Origin: Steinernema hermaphroditum
Taxonomy: Eukaryota > Nematoda > Chromadorea > Rhabditida > Steinernematidae
Assembly: GCA_030435675.1 (NCBI GenBank)
Contig: CM059622.1
Location: 17,174,001-17,238,000 of the forward strand
DNA: 64,000 nucleotides
Reading direction: 5' to 3'
Shown one piece after another: positions 9,458 through 21,124 of the stretch. The position numbers and the translations under genes were made by a program. The notes under the pieces are model-generated. The model searched no databases. It saw nothing but the letters and a program-made list of their open reading frames with translations, and was not told the origin of the DNA. Within the stretch, counting starts at the first letter, position 1. Every line of letters starts with the position of its first letter.

Positions 9458-10596
9458 ATGCTGCCGGAGGCGATTATGGTCTTTGCGATCGGTAGGAATA
9501 TGCGTTTTGGCTATCTGGAAACCTCGTTTCAGGTGTGTTGGTGCTTTCAACGGTCGTCTCCTGTTCGGGGAAAAGCGGAGCGAAGAAGGAGGTAGCCCCG
9601 ACGAAGTCTCCAACGACTACGAAGCAGCCTGAGGCTGCTCCGGCGAAGTCTGAAGCTACTTCAGCGAAGCCTGAGGTTGGTACAGCGCAGCCTGTAGTTA
9701 CTCCAGCGAAGCCCGAAGCGGCTCCAGCGAAGTCTGTAGCTGTTCCAGCACAGCCTGTAGTTACTCCGGCGAAGCCTGAGGCTACTCCAGCGAAGCCCGA
9801 AGCTGCTCTAGCGAAGTCTGTAGCTGCTCCAACGAAGCCTGAGGTTACTCCAGCGAAGCCCGAAGCTGCTCCAGCGAAGTCTGTAGCTGCTCCAGCGAAG
9901 CCTGAGGCTACTCCAGCGAAGCCCGAAGCTGCTCCAGCGAAGTCTGTAGCTGCTCCAGCGAAGCCTGAGGCTACTCCAGCGAAGCCCGAAGCTGCTCCAG
10001 CGAAGCCTGAGACTACTCCAGTGAAGCCTGCAGCTGCTCCAGCGAAGCCTGAAGCTACTCCAGCGAAGCCTGAGACTACTCCAGTGAAGCCTGCAGCTGC
10101 TCCAGCGAAGCCTGAAGCTACTCCAGCAAAGCCTGAGACTACTCCAGTGAAGCCTGCAGCTGCTCCAGCGAAGCCTGAAGCTACTCCAGCGAAGCCTGAG
10201 ACTACTCCAGTGAAGCCTGCAGCTGCTCCAGCGAAGCCTGAGGCTACTCCAGCGAAGCCTGCAGCTGCTCCAGCGAAGCCTGAAGCTACTCCAGCGAAGC
10301 CTGAGACTACTCCAGTGAATCCTGCAGCTGCTCCAGCGAAGCCTGAAGCAACCCCGGTGAAGCCTGAAGCCACTGCACAGAAGCCTAAGTCGGGATCCGC
10401 ATTTCAAGAAGATGTGACGCGCAGGAGTGTAGAGGATAACACTCAAGTCACAAAGACGTGTAAAGTAAGGAAAATTAAACTGTATATGAAAGTAACAGTG
10501 TTGGTTCAGATTGGTGATAGTGAAAATACGAGTGAGAGCATTCCAGATCTGAAGGCGGACTGGAACTTGTCCGAGTTGAATTCGAAGGTGGGATAA
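9458..10596 (+). CDS. secreted Pro/Ala/Lys/Glu/Thr tandem-repeat protein
   Basis: Exon 1 is 9458-9491 and exon 2 runs from 9533 (intron of 41 bases, GTAGGA...TTTCAG), giving 365 residues. The spliced N-terminus, MLPEAIMVFAIGVLVLSTVV, followed by SCSG, is a good signal peptide, which supports the junction. Residues about 25-310 are a repeat built on a seven-residue unit of the K-P-E-A-T-P-A type, ordered into a 21-residue superunit in the second half. A probable second intron, 10465-10509 (GTAAGG...TTCAG, 45 bases, in frame), would remove 15 residues. The C-terminus is non-repetitive and charged. Such low-complexity secreted proteins in nematodes are often cuticle or mucin-like, but function here is unknown. 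The repeat also opens long frames on the opposite strand (9474-10373), which are shadows. Confidence 0.78.
9990..10340 (+). repeat. 63-base tandem repeat inside the Pro/Ala/Lys protein
   Basis: A unit made of three 21-base words (CCTGAGACTACTCCAGTGAAG, CCTGCAGCTGCTCCAGCGAAG-like, CCTGAAGCTACTCCAGCGAAG-like) recurs about four to five times with very few changes. The near-identity at silent sites points to recent unequal exchange. Upstream (9640-9990) a related 21-base word is more diverged. Confidence 0.85.
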
Positions 10597-10675
10597 GTGT
10601 ACAGGTTGATGTGTTTAACATGTGAAGAATACAACTGGAATATAAAAGTCTGGTTCCCTTTGTTATTGATTAATT

Positions 10676-10797
10676 ATCCCTAATCCGAAGATAGGGACTC
10701 CAAAAATTGAGATAAACTCATAAAGTGAGTCGACGCACGGAATTCTTTAGTAAAAGGCGAAAGAATTTCTCGGTTAACTGCGTCGACTCCAGAGACT
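10676..10797 (-). ncRNA. U5 snRNA: U5 snRNA, copy B (intact)
   Basis: U5 aligns the exons in the spliceosome through loop I. The minus strand from 10797 reads AGTCTCTGGAGTCGACGCAG, then the inner stem GAAATTCTTT, the invariant loop CGCCTTTTACT and the paired AAAGAATTC, then TGCGTCGACTC, which closes the long stem with the 5' GAGTCGACGCA. A single-stranded part with the Sm site AATTTTTGG and a 3' hairpin with CTTCGG (TCCCTAT...TTAGGGA) follow. Length of about 122 bases and order of elements match the U5 family. Ends are set by analogy to other U5 RNAs and may be off by a few bases. Confidence 0.95.
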
Positions 10798-10867
10798 GAC
10801 GATCGTTCCTCACGGACCCACCCTATCCAACTGCGACCGTCGCTGCGCAGCGCCGCGACATGTCAAC

Positions 10868-10884
10868 GGCAGAGAAGACAGAGA
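10868..10884 (-). promoter_or_regulatory. proximal sequence element of U5 copy B
   Basis: Minus-strand TCTCTGTCTTCTCTGCC begins 87 bases before the U5 start, identical in sequence and spacing to the element before U5 copy A. Confidence 0.75.
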
Positions 10885-11291
10885 AACCACTGATGAGGCA
10901 GCGGCGTCGCGTCGCGTGCTTCACCGCCGCGTTTCGAAAGAGGAGCGACAGGACTGCATGTGTACGAACTTCTGGCGTTTTTCAAACAGCGTTGGAATCT
11001 TGGGCCCCGTCGCGCTTTTCGCTACCGTACCCACTGGAGTTAGCCATCCTGCACATAGGAAGGGAAAGGCCTACTCCGGCCACGCAATCGCAGTCACTTT
11101 TGGTTGTCGTGTGTTACCTTCCAACCGTTTTCTCCTCCCCTCTGAAAAAATTTAGGCCTCCACTCGACTTGACTATACTTTCCCTTTTGACTTTCCCTCA
11201 TTTCCCTTTCGTTTGCCAAAACACTCGCGGCTTCTAGAAATTCAGCTTTCTGAATGTTTGGCCTTTTCCAGGTAACACTACTAAACGCACC

Positions 11292-12730
11292 ATGGGAAAG
11301 GAAAAGACTCATATCAACATCGTCGTCATCGGACACGTCGACTCCGGCAAGTCGACCACCACCGGTCACTTGATCTACAAGTGCGGAGGTATCGACAAGC
11401 GTACCATCGAGAAGTTCGAGAAGGAAGCCCAGGAGATGGGAAAGGGTTCCTTCAAGTACGCCTGGGTTCTCGACAAACTGAAGGCCGAGCGTGAACGTGG
11501 TATCACCATCGACATCGCCCTCTGGAAGTTCGAGACCTCCAAGTACTACGTCACCATCATCGACGCTCCCGGCCATCGTGATTTCATCAAGAACATGATC
11601 ACCGGAACCTCCCAGGCCGATTGCGCCGTCCTAGTCGTCGCCTGCGGTACTGGTGAATTCGAAGCCGGTATCTCCAAGAACGGACAGACCCGCGAGCACG
11701 CCCTCCTCGCCCAGACCCTCGGAGTCAAGCAGCTCATCGTTGCCTGCAACAAGATGGACACCACCGAGCCCGCCTTCAGCGAGGCCCGTTTCACCGAGGT
11801 CTCCAACGAAGTCTCCAACTTCATCAAGAAGATCGGATACAACCCGAAGGCCGTCGCTTTCGTCCCCATCTCCGGCTTCAACGGCGACAACATGCTTGAG
11901 GCCTCCACCAACATGCCCTGGTTCAAGGGATGGAACATCGAGCGCAAGGAAGGAAACGCCTCTGGCAAGACCCTCCTTGAGGCCCTCGACGCCATCATCC
12001 CCCCTCAGCGTCCCACCGACCGCCCGCTCCGTCTTCCCCTCCAGGATGTGTACAAGATCGGAGGTGAGTCCTGACCCGTCCGAGCCCTCTTAACGCGCCC
12101 CCTCCTTCAGGTATCGGAACTGTCCCCGTCGGACGTGTCGAGACTGGTGTCATCAAGCCCGGTATGGTCGTCACCTTCGCTCCCCAGGCCCTGACCACTG
12201 AAGTCAAGTCCGTCGAAATGCACCACGAATCCCTCCCCGAGGCCGTGCCCGGAGACAACGTCGGATTCAACGTCAAGAACGTCTCCGTCAAGGACATCCG
12301 CCGTGGATCCGTCTGCTCTGACTCCAAGAACGACCCCGCCAAGGAGGCCAAGTCCTTCACCGCCCAGGTCATCATCATGAACCACCCTGGACAGATCGCC
12401 GCCGGATACACCCCCGTCCTCGATTGCCACACCTCCCACATCGCCTGCAAGTTCGCCGAACTCAAGGAGAAGGTCGACCGTCGTTCCGGAAAGAAGGTTG
12501 AAGACAACCCGAAGTTCCTCAAGTCCGGAGATGCCGGCATCGTCGAGCTCATCCCCTCCAAGCCCATGTGCGTTGAGGCCTTCACCGACTACGCTCCTCT
12601 TGGACGTTTCGCCGTCCGTGACATGCGTCAGACCGTCGCCGTCGGAGTCATCAAGGGCGTCGACAAGTCCGAGGGAGGTGGAAAGGTCACCAAGGCCGCC
12701 CAGAAGGCTGCCGGTGGCAAGAAGAAGTAA
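11292..12730 (+). CDS. eef-1A: translation elongation factor 1-alpha, copy 1
   Basis: EF-1alpha is the GTPase that brings aminoacyl-tRNA to the ribosome. Exons 11292-12063 and 12111-12730, joined across a 47-base intron (GTGAGT...CTTCAG), give 463 residues, the usual animal length. GTPase motifs are all present: GHVDSGKST from residue 14, DAPGH at about 91, NKMD at about 153; the family ending with GGKKK is intact. Codon use is strongly C-ending (ATC, GTC, AAG), as in highly expressed genes. A CTTTTCCAG acceptor about 20 bases before the ATG suggests trans-splicing or a 5' UTR intron. AATAAA lies about 60 bases after the stop (about 12790). It is almost identical to copy 2 from ATG to stop, while the flanks are unrelated. 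Long frames on the other strand (11995-12856) are codon-bias shadows. Confidence 0.98.
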
Positions 12731-13124
12731 ATTGCCCAGTCTTCCTGTTGACTGTTCCTTGTTCTGTTTCCCATCGTTTGTTTCCCTTAAATAAACGCCT
12801 CTGAGCAATGTTGGTCCTTGAGTACGCATTCGACCGTTTACTAGTTCTCTCTTCACTCAAAATACACAGAAGGAATCAGAAAAAGGCGCATCGTTTCGAG
12901 ACCCATTCGCACCGTTCAGCTTCGAACATGTGGCTTGCTCCTCACCAAGCGAATCCTCTCGGCCGTCGGCGTTTTTTGCATTTTCGATCTTTGGAATCCC
13001 TCTGTAGAGTCCGATCTTCACCGTTGAGTTCGACAGCTGTGTGTGGTCGTGCAGTCCTTGCTCGTTCGTCTATTTCCCCTCCGCTCGTTTCAGATTTCGT
13101 CGAATCGCGGCGCGCAAGCCGACG
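12731..13124. other. 3' end of EF-1alpha copy 1 and 5' flank of sec-8
   Basis: Contains AATAAA at about 12790 for EF-1alpha and a TTTCAG acceptor at about 13088-13093, some 30 bases before the sec-8 ATG, suitable for trans-splicing. Nothing else recognised. Confidence 0.5.
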
Positions 13125-16100
13125 ATGAGCGACGCCCTGACGAAATCGACTGAAGGCGACGCTTCGGTTTGTCATATGCTTTCCTTGTCAGCCTTTGATA
13201 GAATTCCTTCAGTGCGGTCTTCTGATCAACGTTATTCGAACGTTGACAACGAGTGCGTCGGAGGATCAGAAACAGTATGAGAAGAGCCGCTTGGAGCGTG
13301 GTTTTGCTGATTCGGGATATGTGATTGATCGGCTTATCGATGGTATGTTCACGATTTATACTGTAGACACGCTTTGATAAAGCGAACTATTTAGATTTGG
13401 GTGTAAGTAATTGCTGAGCAATTTATCTTAACCCCTGATGGAGCTAGAGTGTGTATATTGATGTTTCAATCCAGATCTTCCCAAAGTTTGATAAATCAGC
13501 TATGCTAGACGATCGCTTGTTTGCAGAAATTCCTCCTCTCATTGTATGCTATATCAAGATAATTTGCGCTCTTCCCAAAATTGTAGAATTCCGTAGACAT
13601 AATCCTACTACATATCAAAGATTTGAATCATCCATCATATGTTTCCATTTCAGAGCACCAGAGCGACGTGAATAATTGTCTGCAAGCGTTTCGAAGTGTT
13701 TCCCAAAGAATAACAAGTAGGTTTCCTGTTCTCTCCTTCGCATAAATAATCTTTCTTTGTAGCTTCCCGCGAGCGAATTCATAATGTGAAGAACGCACTG
13801 CAAACATGTAAATCGTTATTGCAGTGCCGCCGCGACGATTTGAAGAAGTTATGGAAGGAAAATTCGGAGCAGGGGTGTGTCTCGACCATCTTCCAGCAAA
13901 TGTAGTGAACATACGTAATTGACGCCGTTTTATGCTAGCTGTGTTTAGGGAGGATATTAAAAATCTCGACAAGTCCATGGATGAATTCATGGCCAACGAC
14001 AATTATCGCGAGGCTGTCAGTGTGCTGAAGAAGTCGGACATTATCCTGAATGGCCCTCTGTCGAGTATTGAAGGACTCAGCCAGTTAAGAGAACATATCC
14101 AGGAGCATTTTCAGGTTGGCAATAAATATTTTACGCAACGAACATTGATTTTCAGGTTATCCTCAATGGCATCATTGAAGGCCTCCTGCAGATTCTTGTT
14201 TTGGAACCGTTTGAATCTCAAGTACAAATTCCTAGCTGATTTAATCGACTTACACGTGATTTATAGCTTCTCGAACTTGTGAAAACGCTCCCAGAAGAAA
14301 CCATCAACGAGTCCGTCACTTGTAAGGAGCTCTCACAAAAGTACGCCTCGTCCGTCGTTATCGCGCCTGCCCAAGCGACACCTTCCACGGCTGCCACTCT
14401 CCCAGAGACTTCTGCTCGCCGAATAACCGAATCTCTCGAAGCGCTAACGGTGTTCGATCAGTTGGAATCGGCATTGGATCACATCAACGATCGGTCAGGC
14501 CCGCTGTACCTCAAGGCTGTCAATGATACGGTAACAGTTCTGAAGATCGTGTGCAAGGATGTTACCACGGACGTTACGCATCTCGTCAAACTCGTTCTCA
14601 TGGTGCGTATCCATTTGATATTGTCCTTTTAAAAGCCTTTCAAACCCTTGTCTTAGGTCCAAAACCAGATGCGAAATTCATACGCTGCCCACTCGGTTCT
14701 CGCGCAGCGGTACAATAAAGTCCGTTATAAGGAAGGCGCAAGCGAGGAGATTCTGAGCAGATTTTGGGCTTGCGCTCAAGAGGTGCTCGAATCGCTCATC
14801 AGCGACCATTTGGACATTTGGCCATCGAAGAGCCAAACGTTTACCGAAGCAGAGCCGACGCGGAAGCGGTTGTTTAAATTCGACAATTGCGCGTTCTCTG
14901 GGAACCAAGGAGCTTCGAAGTCAGCGGTAAAATCACAGGTAATGTCAGAGGGACATCCTGCATGATATTGAACTGACTTACTTATGTGTGCTTTTTTAGC
15001 CTGTTTCGGTCATCTGCAAGCCGGACCCCTGCAACATCGTCTCCATTTTCCATATGGTGAACAGATTCGCACAAGAAATTGAATCTGTCACAGGCACATC
15101 TCCTTGTAAACTCAACATTTTTTTGAACTCGCTCGTAATGGAGACGTTCATTAAACGTGTCAAGAGTGATCTGGAGCGAAAAGCGGCCAGGGCGCTCAGT
15201 GGAGGTTCCGATGTGTGGTCCAATCTTATTCCTGTTTCTTCTAGCAATGTGGTGTGTCCACCTACACGTGGGATGTCAATTTACTAATGATTGTTGCAGA
15301 AGATACTCGCGAGTTGTGTAGCCGTTTTTGAGCTGTGTGAAACTGTAGGAAATCTCATAAAGAATATGGAACAGTACACGCAGCGGTTCGCCTCTCTCTG
15401 GCTAATGATCATCGCCGATTACACGAAATGTGCCTCAAGGATGTATGAACAGGTACGAGGCTGTTCTATACTTGTGGACTCTAAAAATGTGATACAGATT
15501 ACGCGATCGATGAGTGCCACGGAAAACGACGTTGTTGTGGAGCGAAGAAAGATCAGTGCTGCATGGGCCGTTGACGAAGACGTCAGTCGATTCCTGAAGA
15601 CACTCGACAGCTGGACGCTGATCAACTCCAACGGACCTGCCTCGGCGAGTGTTCCACAAACGCCCGCAGAAGTCGCTACACCATCGACCTCAGTGATCGG
15701 GTCTGTGCTTGGAGCGAGCGAATCGGACGCCGAGATCCGGAGGAGAAATCAGCGAGAGTCCGACATCCTCATCAGCAACATCGGTAACCAGAGTCATATT
15801 GGAAAGGCCGAGATGATCACGGACATGGACCATGTCCGCGCCCTCGCTTGTATGCATGAATCCCTCCAGTGGTTCGCTATGAACATGAGGAAGTTGCTGT
15901 CGAACCTCTCACCCGGAGCCAAGCAGATCATCGACATTAGGATCGAAATGACCGAGAAAGACGGGCGTACGCAGACTGAAGTAAGTGTGGGTTTCCTGTT
16001 CATGAAAAAGATCGGAAATGTGCTCAGTCACCTTTCGTAATGGTGTTATTTTCAGAAGCTCGGAGAGCTCATCGGGCAGCGCCTTGCGAATCTTGAGTCA

Positions 16101-16716
16101 ATGTCAGAAACGTGTCTTTTAATGCTGCACCTCGAGCTTCGTGTCCATTGCTTCTATCATCTACTCCCGTTGGCCCGATCACGAACAGTTCCCATGCATG
16201 CAGAAGGAGATCGCGAAGCCGAGGAATTTGGCCGCGACTTGACGACGTTCTACAACGTCCTGCAGAGCCATATATCCCCAACGAAGCTGAAGTATCTGAT
16301 CGATGGACTAGGCCATCTTTGCGCATCCATATTCATTAGTTCGAGGTACTTCGCTGTCTCTGTTGTGCACCTACTGACGTTTCCCCTTTAGTCAACATAT
16401 GAAAAAACTCTCAGAAAATGGACGAAAGCGCGTGTGCCGTCAGATCTTCGCCGTCCAGCAGCGACTTAGTAATCTCACCGGTCGCCGCGAGAGCGAGCTC
16501 GACCGTGCCCGTGCCTTCTTCGAGCTTCTTAACCACGATCCCGACCAACTGCTGGCGCTGATTATGGAGCGCGGTGCCGTCTTCTCCCATATCGAATACA
16601 ATCATCTCTTGTCCCTTGCTGTCCGAAGTCACCCTGTGCTGAGCTGCCAACCCGGAGCGCTGGAGAACCGAATTGCCCAACTACGACAGATCCTCGCCAA
16701 CATGAATAAACCGTAA
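13125..16716 (+). CDS. sec-8: exocyst complex subunit SEC8 / EXOC4
   Basis: SEC8 is part of the octameric exocyst that tethers secretory vesicles to the plasma membrane. Thirteen exons fit with phase preserved throughout: 13125-13166, 13213-13342, 13654-13716, 13763-13901, 13949-14114, 14156-14221, 14267-14602, 14657-14938, 15000-15251, 15300-15452, 15498-15980, 16056-16345, 16392-16716. They give 908 residues, close to the family length of 900-1000. The N-terminus reads CGLLINVIRTLTTS, then ITTSRERIHNVKNALQTCKS and LLQCRRDDLKKLW, the conserved Sec8 coiled-coil start, followed by the LNGPLSSIEGLSQLREHI motif. The C-terminal helical bundle ends in the family-like FFELLNHDPDQLLALI segment. The gene lies between the two EF-1alpha copies with no evident functional link. 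Exon 3 uses GTAGGT at 13717; alternatives there break the frame. Confidence 0.93.
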
Positions 16717-19700
16717 TATGATGTTCAGTTGTTATATATTTATACAAATGGATTCGACTCTGCTTGTTTTAATATTCGATTCCCGGGACCACGACTCATG
16801 TGACTACGATAGCTTTTAGATTGAATTTGTGGCTTATTCATGCGCACTGTGGGAATTCTTGGTATATGAGGCGATAAGCGACGTGGCCGTCATTCCGGTG
16901 GTGACAAACAGGCCGTTGAGAGGCAGACAAACACCGTTGTTTTTAGTGCATCTGATACGTCTATTATTTGAATGCGGAAGGCGGCCTGTTTTAGGTCTGC
17001 TCGTGTGGGAAGGCACCGGTGCTCCGAAGGGTCAAGCGAGCGATTAATATTCGAGATTCGCTTTCCCCACTGTTGCGCAATCCTGTTTTCGCTTCTCGTC
17101 ACGTCAAAAGGCGAATGACCTTCTCGGAGCGACGACGGCAGAGCGAAAAACAAACGATAATCGCTTGCATGTGGGCGGAAGAAATCGGATCTGTGGCGTT
17201 CCCTTTTTGGGAGCGATAAGGGAACGGACGATGATAAGGATGTGTGGGGAGAGCGGAGAAGGATCTGCAGAGCACGACTGTCTAGATGGAGGTGTCTAGC
17301 ACTCTGACAAGCCGGAATACGATGTAGTTTAAAGGGAAAGCTCGGCTTCACCACCTTGGTGACCTTGGAAACATGTGGCGTAGAGGTTTTGTTTGAAAAT
17401 TCAATGCTGGATGAACATGAGAATTTAATAGTCTGGGTGGTGGCTGTCTTCTTCCAGTCGTTTGTCGCAAGGAGGCTTACGTAAGATAATATTTAAGCTT
17501 CCCTGGGAGGGATCGTTTTTCAATATTTTATTCAAAAATGGTTGATTTTTTGGCTTACTTTTTGCTTATTTGGAAATTTTTTTTCAAAAATCTGTCAGTT
17601 TTGATATTAGGATAGGATGCTCCTGGGCGAAGTGGATCATTCGGGTACACAACGTGTAATTTGATGTGTAGAGGGAGGCGGCGAGGGAGGCAGAGAAAAA
17701 GAGCCAAACTGCTTAACGGCTTTTGTCGTCTCTCTGGAGGCAGACAGCAGCTGTCTGCTGATTGTCTAGGGGAATTTAATTGTCTGGCGCTTAAAGATAT
17801 CGAAGGCAGAGCGTGTGCACGACTCGTTTTTCGGGTCGCTTGATAAAGGAGCGGTGCAGAAGATAAGGGTGCTTAGAAGAACCGAAATTTGGGATTGCGT
17901 TTGCTTCTATGCAGAACATTGGTGCTCCAGAGGATGTGTCATGAAATGTGTAGAGAGAAGACGAGGGACTCATTGACTGAAGGTTCTAAAGGCTAAATAT
18001 CGGTCGAAGTGAGATCGAAGTCGAAGCAGATATCTACAAACTCCTCAACTTCGAGTAGATTTCCGACCGAAAAATGTCATTAAAGGAGGAACTAAATATT
18101 TTTATTCTTTTCGAAGAGTCTTGCATGCATATTATGACTATAATGTATCGTATGCCACTGCAAAAATTCGCGATAAACCATGCAAAAGCAAACAGGCTGA
18201 GGTTCTCCGTCATGTTTACGCTTGCTGATAAAGAGAACGGTCGTCATTCAGATAAGATTGCTCGGGAAAAGAATGGTACCTACCAAGCGGTGTAATTGAT
18301 GCAATTGCATTGAAAACGACAGAACGAGCGCGCGAAGTTGGCATGTTCGCTCGTCGTTTTCAACGTGTTGGATCAGATTTTTGGGTCCCACAACGAGTTG
18401 ATTGAAGGCCGATTTTGTGATAAAAAAAACAGAGTATACGTCATTTCTGGTAGTGTCAGACAAGAAAAATGTCGTGCAAAGGGCATGGCTTTCAAAGAGT
18501 TTGTAATTTAGGGGTCCAAGATCTCCATATGTATTCGAAAGTCCATTTTTTTGAAAGAATAATGGTAGATGCAAAGCTAGAACTATGAACTGTAAGGGGT
18601 AAGACGTGACTAAAATGCGGTGTAGTGTATTCATCTATGGTCCGCGGAATCTATTGTCACATATATTGATTACTAAGCCCTTGAACGATAAACTCAGAAA
18701 GTTCTGTCCTGCGCAATGCCATCATAAAAGAAAAAAAAAGAGAAACATATGAGGATTGCCTCCGGTTGCACCTCGAACCTTGCGTCATTTGAAGCATTTC
18801 TTAACTAAGCAGTTAACTAACTGCAAAATCCATTTTTGTGAAAACGACATCGCTCATCAACAGAGTGACATATGGTAGTTTTTGTCTTCGATGTCTCTCA
18901 TATTGTTGCCAATTGAGTGTGATATGGAAAGAAGGGAAAAAGTGACGGTGAGCCTCGCCCCTATCCTTATCCTCGCTAAAAGTGGGAGTGCTCCGTGATC
19001 GATCCCTTTCGAAAGGAGATAAGTGAAAGTCGGCGGCGATAAGGAGATGAGCCAGGAAAAGCGACGACTCTTCGCAGAATGTCAACGTCAGTAACGGCGA
19101 CCTTGATGATTCGACGGCCTTGAAAACGAGTGCGATATCGTGTTTTGTCGTTTGGACGCATAGCAAATCAGCCATTATACCCTAAACCTCACACTATATG
19201 AGGCTCCTGCCTGGATCGATTACCGTAATGACAAAGTGCAAATGTGCATAAATAACCCTAAAGTGGGGGCGGAGTAATCGATTCCGCTCCAAAAAAAGTG
19301 CACCGTCAATCGATAGGAGACGGTTCAATGCTATCTTTCGGTCTCTTTTGGGTGCAAAGAAGAGAGAGTTGGAGTACTCCAGCGGAAAAGAAAGTGTAAA
19401 GTGTTGTGTCCACCACACAGTGTTATTTTAAGACTGCCGGTGGGATAGTGGAGTGGCAGGCTTAGGCTTAGTTTAAAGACGTCAATCCACCGTTAATCAA
19501 AGCCCACGGAAATCCGAAGCGCAATCATTAAAAACATGGCTCGGACTGTGAAGTGAATTTGGGCGGCAAAGCTAACTTCAGCTTACTCAAAAATTTCCAA
19601 TTTAAAAGCCGTCCTAAGTATGCTACCGCTATGGAACAACTGAATGGTATAATTCGCAAAATTTGATCCAATATTCATCGAAGATAAGATCGTAACTGAA

Positions 19701-19828
19701 GACTCCATATGGATTTTATTCAAGTTGATCTCAGCACTCACATAGCACACTTCAAGACCCATCAGGTGAATGGTTGTATTTAACTGAATATACATAAGTC
19801 CCCTTATTTTAAGGGTCTTATGTCAAAC
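16717..19828. other. intergenic stretch without a supported gene
   Basis: About 3 kb of mostly AT-rich sequence. Several segments (about 17020-17260, 17640-17960, 18940-19160, 19255-19350) are richer in GC and in GATAAG-type words, which in nematodes are GATA-factor sites, so regulatory DNA is possible. No open frame has domain support or a plausible splice pattern. Confidence 0.35.
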
Positions 19829-19905
19829 AAGTAAACCTTCCGAAGTGTCCACCGAGCTGAGAATTGACACACCTTCAAGTAGGCCTTCATTAGTGAGTGT
19901 CAACC
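19829..19905. repeat. partial copy of the short TIR element seen at 35772
   Basis: ACAAGTAAACCTTCCGAAGT, then GTCC, followed by CGAGCTGAGAATTGA and AGTAGGCCTTC, repeats the order of words in the complete element at 35772-35883 (ACAAGGGAACCTTTCGAAGT, CGAGCTGAAAATTGA, GGTAGGCCTTC). The right terminal repeat is not found nearby, so this copy is truncated or diverged. Confidence 0.55.
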
Positions 19906-20099
19906 CCAAAAGGGCGAACACAAATATACATAAAAAACAGTCCCTTGCTCTGTGATTTTGATTTAATGAAAGATGATTTAGAAAATTTGGAAGACAAAAT
20001 AAGGGGATGATCGGAGTCTTCATTTGCGTCATCAAATAACAACTGGAATCTCACTAATGAAGCCACTTTAAATAGCGCAAAAAGAGCCTGAAAAAGCCA

Positions 20100-20250
20100 A
20101 TTTTCGAAAAGATTTGCGTCACGATTGCGCCACATTTCTCAACGTCAGCATTTTCGAAAAGAGCGAGTGGGCAACGACCGATACACCGATGATGGACAAC
20201 ATTTTCAAAAGTAGATCGGTGGTTCTTTGTTCGACCAAAAGGATAACAAC
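20100..20250 (-). repeat. left arm of a dispersed inverted repeat
   Basis: Read on the minus strand, TCTTTTCGAAAATGCTGACGTTG and the following GAAATGTGGCGCAATC match, with changes, plus-strand 20985-21050 (CTTTTCGAAAATGCGGACGTTG, GCAATGTGGCTCAATC). Both translate to LFENADV-x2-CG-x-I, so they may be remnants of a duplicated coding or transposon end sequence. Confidence 0.5.
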
Positions 20251-20492
20251 ACAAGCGATGATCTGCTACCCTTCAGTATGACTTAAGGCAGGTTTTTCAG
20301 ACAAGTTTGAGCTCTGAATCGTCGTAAGGAGTAAATTGAAATGGAGATCTCATCGATAAACCTTCACTTGAATCAAATGGTGGACATGATGGGACGGAAT
20401 ATAAAGGGATAGAATTAGAATTCCACTGCGATACATTCCATAAAATGAATAGGAAAATAAGCGTTAAAGACATAAGTGTATATCGTGTAGAG

Positions 20493-20595
20493 CAGAGATG
20501 AAAACTCAAAGGGAGCCGAGCCACTTTAGTTGAGCCAGAGTCACCCGAGCCAGAGCCGGTTCCGATTGTGGCATTTCATCAAGTCCACATCTCTG
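20493..20595. mobile_element. hAT-like MITE with imperfect 8-bp target duplication
   Basis: A 103-base element starts with CAGAGATG and ends with CATCTCTG, the short inverted ends typical of non-autonomous hAT elements. It is flanked by GTGTAGAG (20485-20492) and GTGTAGAA (20596-20603), seven of eight bases equal. The interior has GAGCCAGAG-type words repeated. No coding capacity. Confidence 0.8.
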
Positions 20596-20984
20596 GTGTA
20601 GAAGAATATAACCAACGTTCTTTTTATTTTGTTCGAATTCAAAAGAAGTAGCGTTTCAGGACCGAAGCACTCTCAGCCATTCTTCATCTCAATCTCGTCT
20701 CCTTTTCAGTCAATGAATTTCTCAGCTTTTCCTCCAACGCTATTCTCCTCGATCCCTTAATCCTTATATTTTATGCGTGTTTTTCTGGCTAATAGCTTCC
20801 GAAAAATATCTGACGTAGCCATACTTAAGGCGACAAAAACAAATTCCCCGATTCTTGTTTATGCATACGACCTCTTTAGTCGCACGAAAATGTCATCAAA
20901 CACAATAATATCTTTGGTTCTTCCGCTAAAAGCACACTCGGTTGGACACATCATCTCTAGTTCAAACAGCCCGTCCTCCGTTGA

Positions 20985-21060
20985 CATCATCCTTTTCGAA
21001 AATGCGGACGTTGTGCAATGTGGCTCAATCAAAACTTTTCGAAAAAGGGACCCTTTCTCA
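20985..21060 (+). repeat. right arm of a dispersed inverted repeat
   Basis: Inverted, diverged copy of 20100-20250 (see that entry). About 800 bases separate the arms and include an unrelated hAT-like MITE. Ends are not defined. Confidence 0.5.
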
Positions 21061-21124
21061 GAATTTAACATGATTCTTTTGCAGCAGTTTTCACACCAAT
21101 ACTGTAAGCAATATTGTGCATAAG

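Noticed and set aside
9474..10446. Minus-strand open frames of 299 and 212 codons
   Set aside because: They mirror the 21-base repeat of the plus-strand Pro/Ala/Lys gene. The plus frame alone has a signal peptide, splice sites and a non-repeat C-terminus.
11995..12856. Minus-strand frames of 196 and 249 codons, with equivalents at 22616-23447
   Set aside because: Codon-bias shadows of EF-1alpha, caused by C-ending codons.
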